From: Calliopum simillimum
Lineage: Eukaryota; Arthropoda; Insecta; Diptera; Lauxaniidae
Length of the DNA stretch: 64,000 nt
Direction: 5' to 3'
Assembly: GCA_951812925.1 (NCBI GenBank)
Contig: OX638371.1
Coordinates: 32,028,101 to 32,092,100, forward strand
This document shows positions 10,499 to 21,107 of the stretch, piece by piece. Within the stretch, counting starts at the first letter, position 1; each line of letters opens with the position of its first letter. The position numbers and the translations under genes were made by a program. The notes under the pieces were generated by a model that saw only the letters and a program-made list of their open reading frames with translations, was not told where the DNA came from and searched no databases.

Positions 10499-11407
10499 CT
10501 AAATAATATTAAATGTTACGTGTTTTTTTTTTGATTTTTGTGTATTAGTGTTATAAGTTTTTGATGTACTTAAGTATGCTGGTTTGTCTAGATCAATTGA
10601 TACTGAACGAGTTGAATTGCCAGATTGAATTTTGAATACTTTATCGGTTCTTGAAATAACTTTAAAAGGGAATTCATAAGGCGCTTCAAGACCAGATGGT
10701 CTAATTATTTTTACAAAAACGTATTCACATGTTTTCAAAGCTTTGGGAACATATTCCCTAAAATTATTTGTATGATGATTAAGTATACTTCATGTCTCTG
10801 CAAAATGTTCTTTAATTGAGCGAAAAGTTTCATCAGAGGTTGTGTTAGAAATATTTGGAACTATAATTTCTCCTGGAATTCGAAGTTGTTGACCATAGAC
10901 TAGATCTGCAGGACTGCATTGCAAATCTTCTTTTACAGCTATTCGAAATCCGAGTAAAATGCTTGATAGTTTTGTAGTCCAGTTAACTGGATCTTTACAA
11001 GCTATTAATGAACTCTTAAGTTGTCTATGGAATCTCTCAACCATTCCATTTGCTTGTGGATGATAAGGAGATGTATGGATTTTATGCGAACCTAATAGTT
11101 TAGTTAATTCAGAAAATAAATAGGACGAAAATTGTCTTCCTTGATCGACAATGATTTTCAATGGGATACCAAATCTGCACACATAATTTTGAACGAAAGT
11201 AGATGCAACAGTTTTTGCAGTAATGTCTACTAAGGGAAAAACTTCTGGCCATCGAGTGAATCTATCAATTATAGTCAAAATATATCAATGGCCTTGTGAT
11301 ACCGGGAGAGGACCAAATATATCCATATGAATATGTTCAAAACGTCCGTTCGGTATGTCGATTTTTTTAATTGGGAATTTTGTGTGAAACTGGACTTTTG
11401 ATTTTTG
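10499..11407 (-). pseudogene. CsRn1-like Ty3/gypsy integrase region (broken)
   Basis: The piece 11278-10790 holds the integrase core. Asp in TIIDRF, Asp in IIVDQGRQF and Glu in NGMVERFHRQLK form a D-D-35-E triad (35 residues between the last two). The segment 11407-11279 links it to the zinc finger but has two TGA stops; one replaces the second Cys of the finger (CLK-stop) and one follows SQGH. A C-terminal piece (10738-10499) reads EFPFKVISRTDKVFKIQSG, then VSIDLDKPAY, the chromodomain-free GPY/F-like tail. Another break lies at 10740-10790. The protein would integrate element DNA into host chromatin; this copy cannot. Confidence 0.85.
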
Positions 11408-11987
11408 TCACTTTAAACAATTTTGTGTCCATTCATTTACATTTTTCTTCATTTTTGGCCAGAAATATTTAGCAACTATTAATTTTCTAGTTGGTCGAAT
11501 ACCAGGGTGTGAAAGCTCATGTATTTTTTTAAATATTGGTATTCTAATTGATTGTGGAACAAAAGGTCGGTTGTTTCTTAAAGAAACATCGCACCATATT
11601 TTAAAATTCAAGAGTGGTACATTAACTTGTTTTAGATTACATTTTTTATTGGGTGTTTTAATTAAGTCTTCAAGTTCTTTATCTTTAATTTGTTCTTTCA
11701 TAAGTGTTTCTAAATTAATGTCAAAATCATTTATTTCTTCAATTTCGGGTAGTCTTGATAATGTATCTGCTACAACATTGTTTTTACCAGTAATGTATTG
11801 AATATTATTGGTGAATTGTGCAATATATTCCAAATGTCGTGTTTGTCGTGGAGATCGATCAGTTTTAGAATTAAGAGCATATTTTAAAGGTTTATGGTCA
11901 GTAAACACTGTTAATTGTCTACCTTCTAAGAAATGTCGAAAGTGTTTAATTGCAGAATAAATTGCTAGTAATTCCTTATCAAAAGCC
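11408..11987 (-). pseudogene. CsRn1-like pol: RNase H C-terminal half and integrase zinc finger
   Basis: After a few residues from the inserted element, the frame resumes at FDKELLAIYSAIKHFRHFLE. It continues through FTDHKPLKYAL (RNase H Asp), QFTNNIQYITGKNNVVADTL (final RNase H Asp) and ends in the integrase HHCC finger (HELSHPGIRPTRKLIVAKYF, then WTQNCLK). It is the direct continuation of the frame at 12417-13956, interrupted by the 429-bp insertion at 11988-12416. Confidence 0.88.
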
Positions 11988-12416
11988 CTGAACACATTCG
12001 GTGCGAGCTGCGAGTGCGAGAGAAAATAGCTTTTGCTCAAACGATTTTTTGAGCTTTTCCTCGTGCGTAAAAACACAATCAACTCGTTGCGAGAAAGTTT
12101 TTTTTTATGAAAATTGAAAACAAATGAAAATAAAAAACGAAAAATAAAAACGTATTTGTTTTCAAAATTATTTAAACTTCAAATTGAAATAAAAAAATTC
12201 AGTCGAAAATAATAAATTTAAATTTTTGTGTTTGGTCTTGTTCTTCTTTTTTAAAAATCGTCAGAAAAATAGAATCAATTCAATCGCACTGCGAGAGCTT
12301 TTATAAATGACGTTTAATAAAAGCTCAATTTTATATCTTACTTTAACATATAGAGAAAATCGTGCTATCTCGGTCGGGTTTCTCTCGCACTCGCAGCTCG
12401 CACCGAATGTGTTCAG
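11988..12416. mobile_element. 429-bp non-autonomous element with ~38-bp perfect inverted termini
   Basis: The left end begins CTGAACACATTCGGTGCGAG and the right end is its perfect reverse complement; identity runs 38 bp (11988-12025 and 12379-12416). The element splits RNase H between FSTF and FDKELL of the surrounding pol. The interior is AT-rich and non-coding. No clear target duplication is visible (flanks AAAAGCC and CACTAAAG), so I assign no superfamily. Confidence 0.9.
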
Positions 12417-13956
12417 CACTAAAGGTGGAAAATTTATTTTTTGCAGTTGATAATTTCTTTGAAAAATAAGCAAGTGGTTCCATTTGTTTTGAATATTGTT
12501 GTAAAACTGCACCAATTGCTATGTTCGAAGCGTCAACTGCAATTGAAATTGAAGCATTTTTATCAAAATGAGTAAGTAAAGTTTTTTTAGTAAATTTTGA
12601 TTTGAGGTTGTTAAAGGATGTTTCTGCAGTATTGTTCCAAGTTAGGATTTTAGATTTAGTTTTAGTAGCTTCAGATAAAATCGAGTGCAATGGACTAAGA
12701 TATTTTGCTATCATTGGAACATATCTGTGATTATAATTAACCATTCCTATAAATTTTTGTAGTTTTGTTACTGTTGAAGGTTTCTCATAATTTGTAATAA
12801 TGTTAACTCTATCTGCAGATGGTTGAATGCCATTTTTTGAAATTTGATAGCTAAGGAAATCAAGTGATGAAACTCCAAATTGACATTTAGATGGCTTTAT
12901 ATTTAGTCCAAATTTATCTAATCGTGTAAAAACTGTTTCAATATGTACTAGATGTTGACTTTCATTTTCACTAGCAATTAAGATATCGTCAATATAAGCA
13001 AAGACAAAATCTAGATCAAAAAATATTTCATTAATAAATCTTTGAAATGTTTGTGCACTATTTCTAAGTCCGAAAGGCATTCTAACAAATTCGAACATGC
13101 CAAATGGAGTAGTAATTGCTGTTTTATGAATGTCTTCTTCTGCTACAGGTATTTGGTGATATGCTCTTATAAGATCAAGTTTCGAAAATACTGTTTTGTT
13201 TTTAAGATCTATTGTAATGTTTTGAATATGTGGTAATAGATAACGGTCTGGTATTGTAATGCAATTTAAACGCCTGTAGTCACCACATGGTCTCCAGTCA
13301 TTTGTCTCTTTTTTTGGAACTAAATGAAGTGGAGAAGCTGCTGGTGAATTGGATGGTCTACATATTCCTGTTTTGACTAAAAATTCAAACTCTATTTTTG
13401 CAGTTTTTAACTTAATTGGATCTAGTCTTCGCGGTTTTGAAAATGGAAGTATACCTTTCGTCTCAATTCTATGTACAGTATTATGTTTAATTTGTTTGTT
13501 ATAATCTGGACTGGCAGTAACATTTGGAAATTTTTTAAGTAGATCGATATATTTGTTTTCTTTTGTAGGTATTTTAAGAGATGATGTACGAACTGATAAT
13601 TGAGTGGTTGAGTCTGTAATTTTTTTGTTTTTAATATCAATGACAATACCAAATTTTTCTAAAAAATTTGCTCCTAAAATGGCATGTGAAACGTTAGCAA
13701 TTATAAAAGGAAATTCAAAATCTCTTTTCAAACCAATATTTAATCTAAGTAATTTTGTGCCATAGGTTTCGATATTAGAACCGTTTGCTGCTGATAAAAA
13801 GGAATTTGAATTATTTTTAAATGTCTTAAATTTTGAAATTGGAACTACTGATACTGAAGCCCCTGTATCGATTAAAAAATTCAATTTGTTGTATTTATCG
13901 AAAATGAAAAGACGACGTGTGGCTTGAATTGGTATCCCATTATGAGTCGTCACCAT
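12417..13956 (-). pseudogene. pol: CsRn1-like Ty3/gypsy pol: protease, reverse transcriptase, RNase H N-terminal half
   Basis: A long intact frame starts at ATG 13956. The aspartic protease is near residues 28-40 ([13 protein letters not shown], active DTG at 30-32), with [12 protein letters not shown] as its second conserved segment. Reverse transcriptase follows: [15 protein letters not shown] (motif A), [16 protein letters not shown] (motif B) and [11 protein letters not shown] (catalytic YIDD, about residue 320). RNase H begins at [17 protein letters not shown]. The RLFIFDxxxxxxFLIDTG start and '[10 protein letters not shown]...[19 protein letters not shown]' are typical of CsRn1-clade insect elements. 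No gag with a Cys-His box is found upstream on this strand. The ORF is cut at 12416 by the inserted element. Confidence 0.92.
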
Positions 13957-14268
13957 AATAGGAAATTTTAGTTTAAAGTATTATTTTCGATAAATTTGTT
14001 ATTTTTATTAAAATCACAAGGTGAAATACATTTTTTTGCATTATTTCCGAATTTAAAATAAAAAAACTAAATGTCGAAATTTATTGCTGTTGTCAAAAAA
14101 AATTGTTTAATATTTTCAATTCGACAACTTTTAAAGAAATCTTTTAAAAGCAACGGTTTAACGTTTAAATTTTAATATTATTAATGTTTCTTTATAAAAT
14201 AAAAGAAAGACACAGCAGAAGCAATTTGAAATTTTTAAACGGCGCTTTAATCTTCCTATAAAAATAAT

Positions 14269-15075
14269 GTCTACATCAATACATCCTTTTGAAAAAAATA
14301 AACTATTAAATCTCCTAAAAAAACACAATATCTTGTTTGATAAGACAGTACCTGGATACTCGAGGACAAAAGACCGGCAATATAAACAATTTTTCAAGAA
14401 TATTTCAATCAACAAGAGTTGGATTTAGAAGATGGAGTAATTTTTGCAAAATTAAAATCCATAGTAACCAAATTTATAAAATTGAGAAGAAAGACTATTC
14501 AACGTCATCTCAACGTTGATAGGGAAATCGATCCACAAATAAAGTTTTTAGGTGCTAATTTCGAAAAACAACAGAAAGCAGTCAAAAAAGAAGAAAAAAA
14601 AACAAATTTTTTCTTTCAATTGAAGAATGCAGCAAGGAGAAGTACCATTGATGATTCGGACGAATTTACAGCAATACGTCCCTTTGCTGCAGCTAAAATT
14701 TCTTCTGCAAATGAAGAGGAAGTTCTACCGCAGTCTATTGAAGAAGAAGCAGAAGAAGCTGAAGCAGTATCAAATACAGCAACAGCAACCACTGCAACAA
14801 CTACAACAACTGCAACAACTACAACAACTACAGCAACTACAACAACTACAGCAACAAAACAACAACGAAAATTACAGCAACAAGGACAAAAACGACGAAA
14901 ATTGCAGCAACAGCAACTGCATCAATTATTGGAACTACAACAGCAAATACTACAACAACAAGAACAAGAAATAAAAAAACAACAACAACTACAACAACAA
15001 GAACTAGAACAACAACAGTTGCAGCAACAACTGCAATTGCAGCAACAATATTTAACTACTTTGTTTCAAAAGTGA
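14269..15075 (+). pseudogene. Q-rich coding remnant of unknown family, one frameshift
   Basis: An ATG at 14269 opens MSTSIHPFEKNKLLNLLKKH, then GYSRTKDRQYKQFFKNI, and stops near 14430. The next frame (14419-15075) continues with LEDGVIFAKLKSIVTKFIKL, acidic stretches (EEEAEEAEAV), a Thr/Ala run and a long Gln-rich coiled tail coded by CAA/CAG. The two look like one protein broken by a frameshift. It is divergent to the pol on the minus strand and shares the block inside the inverted repeats. It has no Cys-His knuckle, so I cannot call it gag. The Q-rich tail recalls the Q-rich part of the DUF4806-like remnant at 16.9 kb, but low-complexity resemblance proves nothing. Confidence 0.45.
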
Positions 15076-15433
15076 ATGAATTTTAAGTTCAAATATTTTA
15101 CTTTTAATTATCTAGATGAAAAATTTAATTTAAGAGTTCACTAATTACTAATTATGTGGTTTCGAAATCACCCGAGGGACACTTTTTGACTACATATTTT
15201 TTCTTGTAATTAAGAATTTTTAACTTAAAATAAAACGATAATCCGTAAACCGGACTTGAATCCTCAAAAAAAAAAAAAAAATTTTGTGTATTATTTAATA
15301 CGTACTAATTAAATTAGAGATTTAAAATAATAAATTATTTTGTTAGATAATAATTAAGTAGATTAATTTTAAGTAATTATCAAATTCTTTGTTAAAATTT
15401 TAAGTTTGGGTCATCAATTCGAGTTAGTAATTC

Positions 15434-15594
15434 TTACGTAATTTAATTTAAATTTTCTTTTATTAATAAATGTGGCATCTCGTTTCATTGATTGTTGAGT
15501 CCTTATTAAGTATTATGGAGTTGATAGTTAATGATGACGATGAAACGTAAGATGCATATTCTTTTATTTTGTTGATTATTTATAATTCAGTTTA
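15434..15594 (+). repeat. right copy of the 160-bp inverted repeat
   Basis: It pairs with 10251-10410. It contains TGTGGCATCTCGTTTCATTG and GAAACGTAAGATGCATATTC and ends in AATTCAGTTTA at the outer edge. Confidence 0.9.
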
Positions 15595-16921
15595 CTGCGG
15601 CCTCAGTTTTGCGAGTAAATTCAAATTCACCAAGATCACGCGATACCTAGGATATAAATTATTTGTCAGGATTGACTCTAGTTCTCCAGATATCTTTGCT
15701 TAAATGTGCAAAAATAGTTGTTTTGAGGCATATTCAAAGAAGTATAACACTCACAGCGAACAACGTAATTAATTTTTGTTAACGTCATCAAAAAGCCATA
15801 ACCTTCCTCATTAAACACAACATTTTAACTTTTCCCATTAGATCTTTACTTCCTGAGTTATCACCCATTTCAACTACATACAAGCAAAGCAGCTATTTTT
15901 GCTCGGATTTCAAGAGGATCTCTGAAGAACTACAGTCAATCCAGATGAATAAATTATACCCTAAGTATTTAATAACCTCAGTGAATCTGGATTAACTCAA
16001 AAAACTAAAGCCACACAAAAAGAAAAAAAATTAAGTCCTTTGTATGGAGTTGAAGTACCATTATTTCAATGGTTGATTACTCGAAAAGCACCGATCTAAT
16101 CGGAAAAATGAAAAGCTAAAGTTTACTGAGAAAGATTACGATTATTTGATTTCATTAGCAAAAACTTATTACACTGTCCACTTTTAGTGTTATACTACTT
16201 CAAATATGCCTCAAAACATCTATTTATGCACTTTTAAACAAGGGTATTTGGAAAACTAGAGTCAATTCGGCAAATCTGACATTATTTTCATATTTGGTAG
16301 GTGATGATTACTCGAAATCGACTGATCTGGATCATGAGTATCTAAAGCATAACGAAAAGTGGGCTTTGTTCAACAATTGCCACGCGCACTTTTTACTAAA
16401 ATAAAAATTTTAGTTAATAACTCAGGCACAAAAAAAAAAATGCAATGAATTTTTTATTTCTTATATGCAGTCTTATGTAAGTACTTTTTGACGCGGAATC
16501 CGTTTTCATCAGCAGAACTGCTATTATACCTGCAGGATTTTGAAATATCCTTGCTGGAAGTTGAAGAAAACGCTGTGTTCATTCTTAGAGCGTAGCTACA
16601 AGAAAAGGTAAAATTTTTTTTTATTAATAGCATCGAACAGTTACACTCTTCCTTATCCAAATATCCTGCCAAATTTTTCCAATAGGGCTCTAATTTTCTG
16701 AGTTATGATCCTTTGATGATAAGACATTTCAGTCCCCATACAAAAGACGAAATATTTTGGGTGTGTGGCACATACCATTTATTTATTTTAGGGTATTCTA
16801 TCACCGAAAAAAAATTTGAGTTTTTGATATTTTTCTATACGATTTTTTTTTTTTCAACAGATTCAAAATGAGGCCACAAAAGAGGCCACAAAATCGATTC
16901 ATAAAAATTTGTTCAAATCTG
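15595..16921. other. unassigned; two ~75-bp degenerate repeated blocks
   Basis: Blocks near 15690-15800 and 16180-16260 share GTGCAAAAATAG / GCACTTTTAAAC-like sequence and 'TTGAGGCATATTCAAA' (one copy inverted). This suggests an old inverted-repeat unit about 570 bp long (roughly 15700-16270). No coding motif is seen. Confidence 0.4.
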
Positions 16922-17700
16922 CGCTAGCAGAATAATATGTTAATACAGAGGCAGCGGCAAACCAACGCTCTAGTTAATTGGAACACTAACAGGATTGCCG
17001 CATTGGAGCGGGCACTTAATATAAAACAACAACCACAACCACAACAGCGCCAATAACAGCGGCAACAGGCAGAACCGCAGCAACTGGAGCAGCCGCAGCA
17101 AATGGAGCAGCCGCAGCAAATGGAGCAGCAGCGGCAACTGGAGCAGCCGCGGCACAGTTTAAATCCTTCAAAAACAACTGGCAATGAAAAAAAAAACCAA
17201 AAGAAGAAGAAACAAAAGAAACCAAATTTAGTCCTTCAGAACTTAAAAAAATAAGAAAATGTTATAACAAAGTTGGCCGAATTGGAATTCTACACTGCAG
17301 TATATAAATATGAAATAATTTGGAACTCTAAATAAGTATTCGGTGGAAGGGTGACAAACGATATTACTAACTATGTTGACTGATAAGCTATACGGTGAAA
17401 AATTAAGTTCGTCAATTGAAATTGGCATTCATAGCACAGGAAAACGTTGCTGAAGATTTGATTCCTCTGCTCCCAATAAATACTGTGGGAGACTTCAAAT
17501 CATTTAACGAGGAGCTCACATAACACAATGTGCGCATACAATTGGTAAGCGAGTTTTCGAACTTAAACTGTTATTTTAAGATTTTCAAATCACACGATTA
17601 CATTTATAATTTAGCAGCAAAAGATTTTAAAAACATAATCAAAAAAGAAAAAATATGGGAAGAGGATTGGAAGAAAAAAAAATTATTCTGGTAAGTGAAA
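16922..17700 (+). pseudogene. Q-rich protein remnant with DUF4806-like region
   Basis: On the plus strand a broken frame has WNTNRIAALERALNIKQQP, Gln-rich repeats (EQPQQMEQPQQMEQQ), a Lys-rich stretch and NVITKLAELEFYTAVYKYEI. After further breaks it has AEDLIPLLPINTVGDFKSFN, then EEL, a stop, HNVRIQLV and a basic end (KDFKNIIKKEKIWEEDWKKK). 'xLPINTVxxFxxFNExL' resembles the entry to the DUF4806 domain. This would be a third relative of the accessory genes at 6.6 and 28.1 kb. It has at least four stops or frameshifts. Confidence 0.45.
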
Positions 17701-17875
17701 TAAAATAAATAAATAAATAAAATTATATAATTTTTATTTCATAGGGGACTTCTGCAAAAAAAAAATGGAAGGGAGTTCGGGACTAGGGTTGCCAACATTT
17801 TTTCGGTAAAATATAGTATTTTTCCGAATAAGCCTTAAAAAAATATAGTACGCTTTTCATGAAAAAAGTAAAAAA

Positions 17876-18660
17876 TAGACAAAGATATATTTGGTACTTA
17901 TTTATTTTTGTAAAACTATACTTTTTAGAACTTTTTGCATTTTTATTAATTTTTTGTCTAGCATAAAAGTGTCATACGTTTTGTCGCATTCAATACTTAA
18001 ATTAATGCAGACCAAAAGCTAATTTTTTTATTAATGAGGTACTCGCCCTGTTTCTGTCTTCGCGCCATTTCAAATTCATTACTGAAAATAGATGAGTTTT
18101 TTATAAATCGACCCAAGAAAGTTGAAAAACTAAATAAAATTTTTCGATATCTCGTTTTGTTTCCAAGATATCAAGGCTTAAAAAATATGAGAATATTAAA
18201 TAGATTTTAAGAAAATTTAGATTTGATTAGACTTGCACTCTAAAAGCTTTTTGTCTCGATATCACGAAAACAAACCCAGTGTGCCAGACGGTTCAAATCT
18301 TCGCTTTTTTACCCGTTACGGATCAGTAACGGATCCGTAACGGGTAAAAAAGCGAAGATTTGAACCGTCTGGCACACTGGGAAACGAGATATCGAAAAGT
18401 TTTATAAAAGATTTTCAACTTATTTTGGGTCATTTCATGTGAAAACATTGTCAAATCGAGAAGCTACGGAAATTGAAATAGTATAGCCAAAAAGCTCACC
18501 TGGCCAATGCCACTTTTTCCGACAGAAAATAAAGCGTAACATGGCTCACATTTTACATTATAGACATTTTGCGGATCTTTAGTAATCCAGTCAGGCTTAG
18601 ATTTGAGGCACATTCGTTTTCACTACTACTTTCCATAACTTATTTAATTAGACTTCAACT
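17876..18660 (+). repeat. ~0.6-kb dispersed repeat, copy A (copy B at 23265-23855)
   Basis: Shared blocks in the same order include TGGTACTTATTTATTTTTGT, TTTTTCGATATCTCG, AAAATTTAGATTTGA, GTCATTTCATGTGAAAACAT and GCGGATCTTTAGTAATCCAG. Copy A carries the 107-bp hairpin at 18275-18381, which copy B lacks, and copy B has a small deletion around that site. Confidence 0.75.
18275..18381. mobile_element. 107-bp near-perfect hairpin MITE
   Basis: Starting CCCAGTGTGCCAGACGGTTC, the first half is repeated in inverted order to the final GAACCGTCTGGCACACTGGG. The centre holds CCCGTTACGGATC repeats. It is inserted inside the 0.6-kb dispersed repeat. A second, damaged copy lies at 35929-36012. Confidence 0.88.
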
Positions 18661-19494
18661 TCTAAACGGGAAGAGCAACCACTAAGTGAAAATAATAATA
18701 ATAATATGTCATCTAACATCACTTTTCTTTTGCATTACCACATTTTTATCTACCTTGCAAAAATTTATTTTACATAGCATATAAATATCCACTTTGCATT
18801 TTTCAAAATCCGTAGTATGCCATGTACATTTTTACTTATTTATTCTTTAATTAATTTCCTTTCACTTTTAATGTATTTTTATCGCGTATTCACACGCTGT
18901 TTTTTCGTTTATTTAGTTTTCTTATCGCATTTCCCGACATATATATTCCCGGTTTTTAGTGTTTATAATCGTTTTTGGTTCCGTTTTCGTTATAATGATA
19001 GTGGTGTTAAAAAATCGCGTTATTGGATTACGAGTGTCATTATTTATTGCTTTTAGTGCTTTCTTTTTCCATTTTTGTGATATCAGTTTCAATTATTGTT
19101 ACACATATCATTCATAAGTGTTTTAATTATCATTCTCTGGAATGTACTCTAATTTCTCTAAATTGTGCAGTGTAATTTATTGCTTTTTACAAATAATACC
19201 TTTTTAATGAAATCCAATTCGGTCATCATATTCAACGGTCACCCTAACATAAAAACGGTCAATATATAACGGTCACCCTAACAATTACGGGCAACATACA
19301 TTTTTCACATTAGTTCTCATGATACATATACGGTGAGTTTTTTATCTTTATTCTATTCTTTAAGTTTTTCCGATTTTGTTTGGTTTTTCTTCATTTTTAT
19401 AAAGTAGTGAACTACCTTCTATACGACATAATTGTCACATTTGTGCCAAGTCGTATTGAGTAGTGTCACAGGTCGTTTTTCCACTTTATAACCC
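18661..19494. other. non-coding sequence upstream of the hammerhead, with a short direct repeat
   Basis: AACGGTCACCCTAACA occurs twice (near 19237 and 19269), and TTGTGCCAAG/AGTGTCACA blocks precede the ribozyme. It could be part of a Penelope-type terminal region, but I see no reverse-transcriptase sequence here. Confidence 0.4.
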
Positions 19495-19554
19495 CTAAGC
19501 CAACTGATGAGTCCGGCTAGGCGCGGACGAAAAACGTTTATTGGCAGCCTTTAG
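19495..19554 (+). ncRNA. type I hammerhead ribozyme motif, complete core
   Basis: All conserved parts are present in order. Stem I strand CTAA-GCCAA (19495-19503) is followed by CTGATGA (19504-19510), then stem II GTCCG/CGGAC (19511-19515 and 19524-19528) with an 8-nt loop. GAAA (19529-19532) is followed by a very short stem III (AAA/TTT around CG, 19532-19539), then H17 = A at 19540, and stem I closes with TTGGC (19541-19545) and, after a 5-nt internal loop, TTAG (19551-19554). Predicted self-cleavage is after 19540. Short stem III type I hammerheads are known from Penelope-like elements and from animal satellite and SINE-like repeats. It lies in non-coding repeat sequence. Confidence 0.88.
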
Positions 19555-20602
19555 TTTACACCTAAACGGTGCCAAAATGTCTTTTCGGTCGCTTGTTTCC
19601 GCTTGTCTTGTATATGCATTATGTCCCTTTTTACAATCATAATGCTTAAGATATTCTCTTTGATTGTTAAATACCTTTTATATAACACTTCTTACACTGA
19701 TCTTTTCCTTACGTTTTTTTGTACAATTTTATGCTCTCCTTGTTATTGAATTCCAATGAATACAAGAAATATATAATCTGGAAAATCAAGATTGATAAGT
19801 AAAATCTATTAACACCTACAATAGGCATATTGCCTTGTTTTTGAGGCTTATATACATCCGGACACATTGGTGTATATTAGCTTCGACTGCACATATGCAC
19901 TTTGTTGGTTATGAAAATTACTTGTTTTTCCTCATTAATTGGTTGCATACCAATACTTTTTTGCATTTCTAATTAAATGATTCACCAACTCTCTAAAGCT
20001 TACCCTCTCAAGAACAAGTGATTTCTGGCGTACCCTCTCATGAATAACGTTCATCCGGGCTTTTACTTTAACTTAATACCTTCATTTTTGTTGACTTTAC
20101 AATTTGTCTAGCCCTCAAACATGAAAGTTTCGCAGTTCAACACGTGTATATTCCGTCTAGTATTAGGGTTTAGTTTTAGGTATTCTTAACTAAGCATTGC
20201 TTATCGGGCATTATATTCTCAAAGCTTTCTTTTTCGGCAGAAAAGTTATTGCGCCTCTGAACAAGAAAGCAACGCGTCACTTCATTAGACAGGGGACTAG
20301 TTTTTCTTCCTTTCTCTTTTAACATAACATTTTTTAAGGTTAACATAGGGTTTTCAGCGATTTCTGTTTATAGGATTCTCATATTAGTATAGCTCGCTAG
20401 GGAACAATCTCACGAATTATAATTCACTAAATTCCAAAATAAAAAAGAAGCAAACAGTTGCAAAAGCAAACATTTGCTTAACGTTGTCAATTTTGAAAAG
20501 TGAGACATTTTTTTAATATTACTTTCGGTGTTTCAAAACTAAAGATGTGTTCTTGTGGACACTTTATCTGTGCAGTCTGTGTACAGTCAGCATGAATATA
20601 GT

Positions 20603-21107
20603 AACGGTATTCACGAAGTAGGGCAGCTAGTGTAGCAGGAGGGTAAAAGAGCAAATCTGCTCTGAACAACAGCAAAATACATTTAAGAAATTTAGCTAAA
20701 AGTAAGCTATTTTGCTACACCAAACCCTAAAGTAAATATGAATAGCTTTTCTGCTACAGCAAAATATGTCAGAATTATGTTGACATTTGTGTTAAAAATT
20801 TAAATAAAATTAAAATTTTTTTTGTTCAAACTAAAATTAGAATAAATGGGCCTGCATATGAAAAGCGTGATACTGAAAAGCCACTGCACACTCTATTGGA
20901 CAACTGTTGGTAATTTTGTACACTTCCGTGGTATTGTCATAAATTTTGATTTATTAATTTTGACGGTAAATTTTTTTATTTTCCAGAAGCAAACAAAAAA
21001 CAGCTGATTTCGTAGCTCTTTAGCTACATAGTTGTTCACTAAATAAGCTTACACAGTGCTTTTTAGCTCATCTGCCACGCAAGCTGCCCTACTTCGTGAA
21101 TACCGTT
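20603..21107. mobile_element. 505-bp MITE with 26-bp perfect inverted termini
   Basis: The left end AACGGTATTCACGAAGTAGG plus GCAGCT is matched exactly by the right end (21082-21107). Inside are GCTACACT/CTGCTACA and TAGCTAAA motifs repeated in both orientations. No protein is encoded. Another end of this family lies at 2405-2431, and the element sits near the right edge of the 3.4-kb unit. Confidence 0.85.

Noticed and set aside
14627..14974. Second plus-strand frame (Gln/Leu-rich) overlapping the Q-rich ORF
   Set aside because: Shadow frame of the triplet-rich tract; it lacks the non-repetitive N-terminal part.
10251..15594. The 160-bp repeats as LTRs of the gypsy element, or a DIRS/PAT element
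   Set aside because: They are inverted rather than direct, and the pol encodes a DD35E integrase, not a tyrosine recombinase.
16924..17225. Cys-rich and Ala-rich minus-strand frames
   Set aside because: They are the antisense of the plus-strand CAG/CAA-type Gln-rich sequence.
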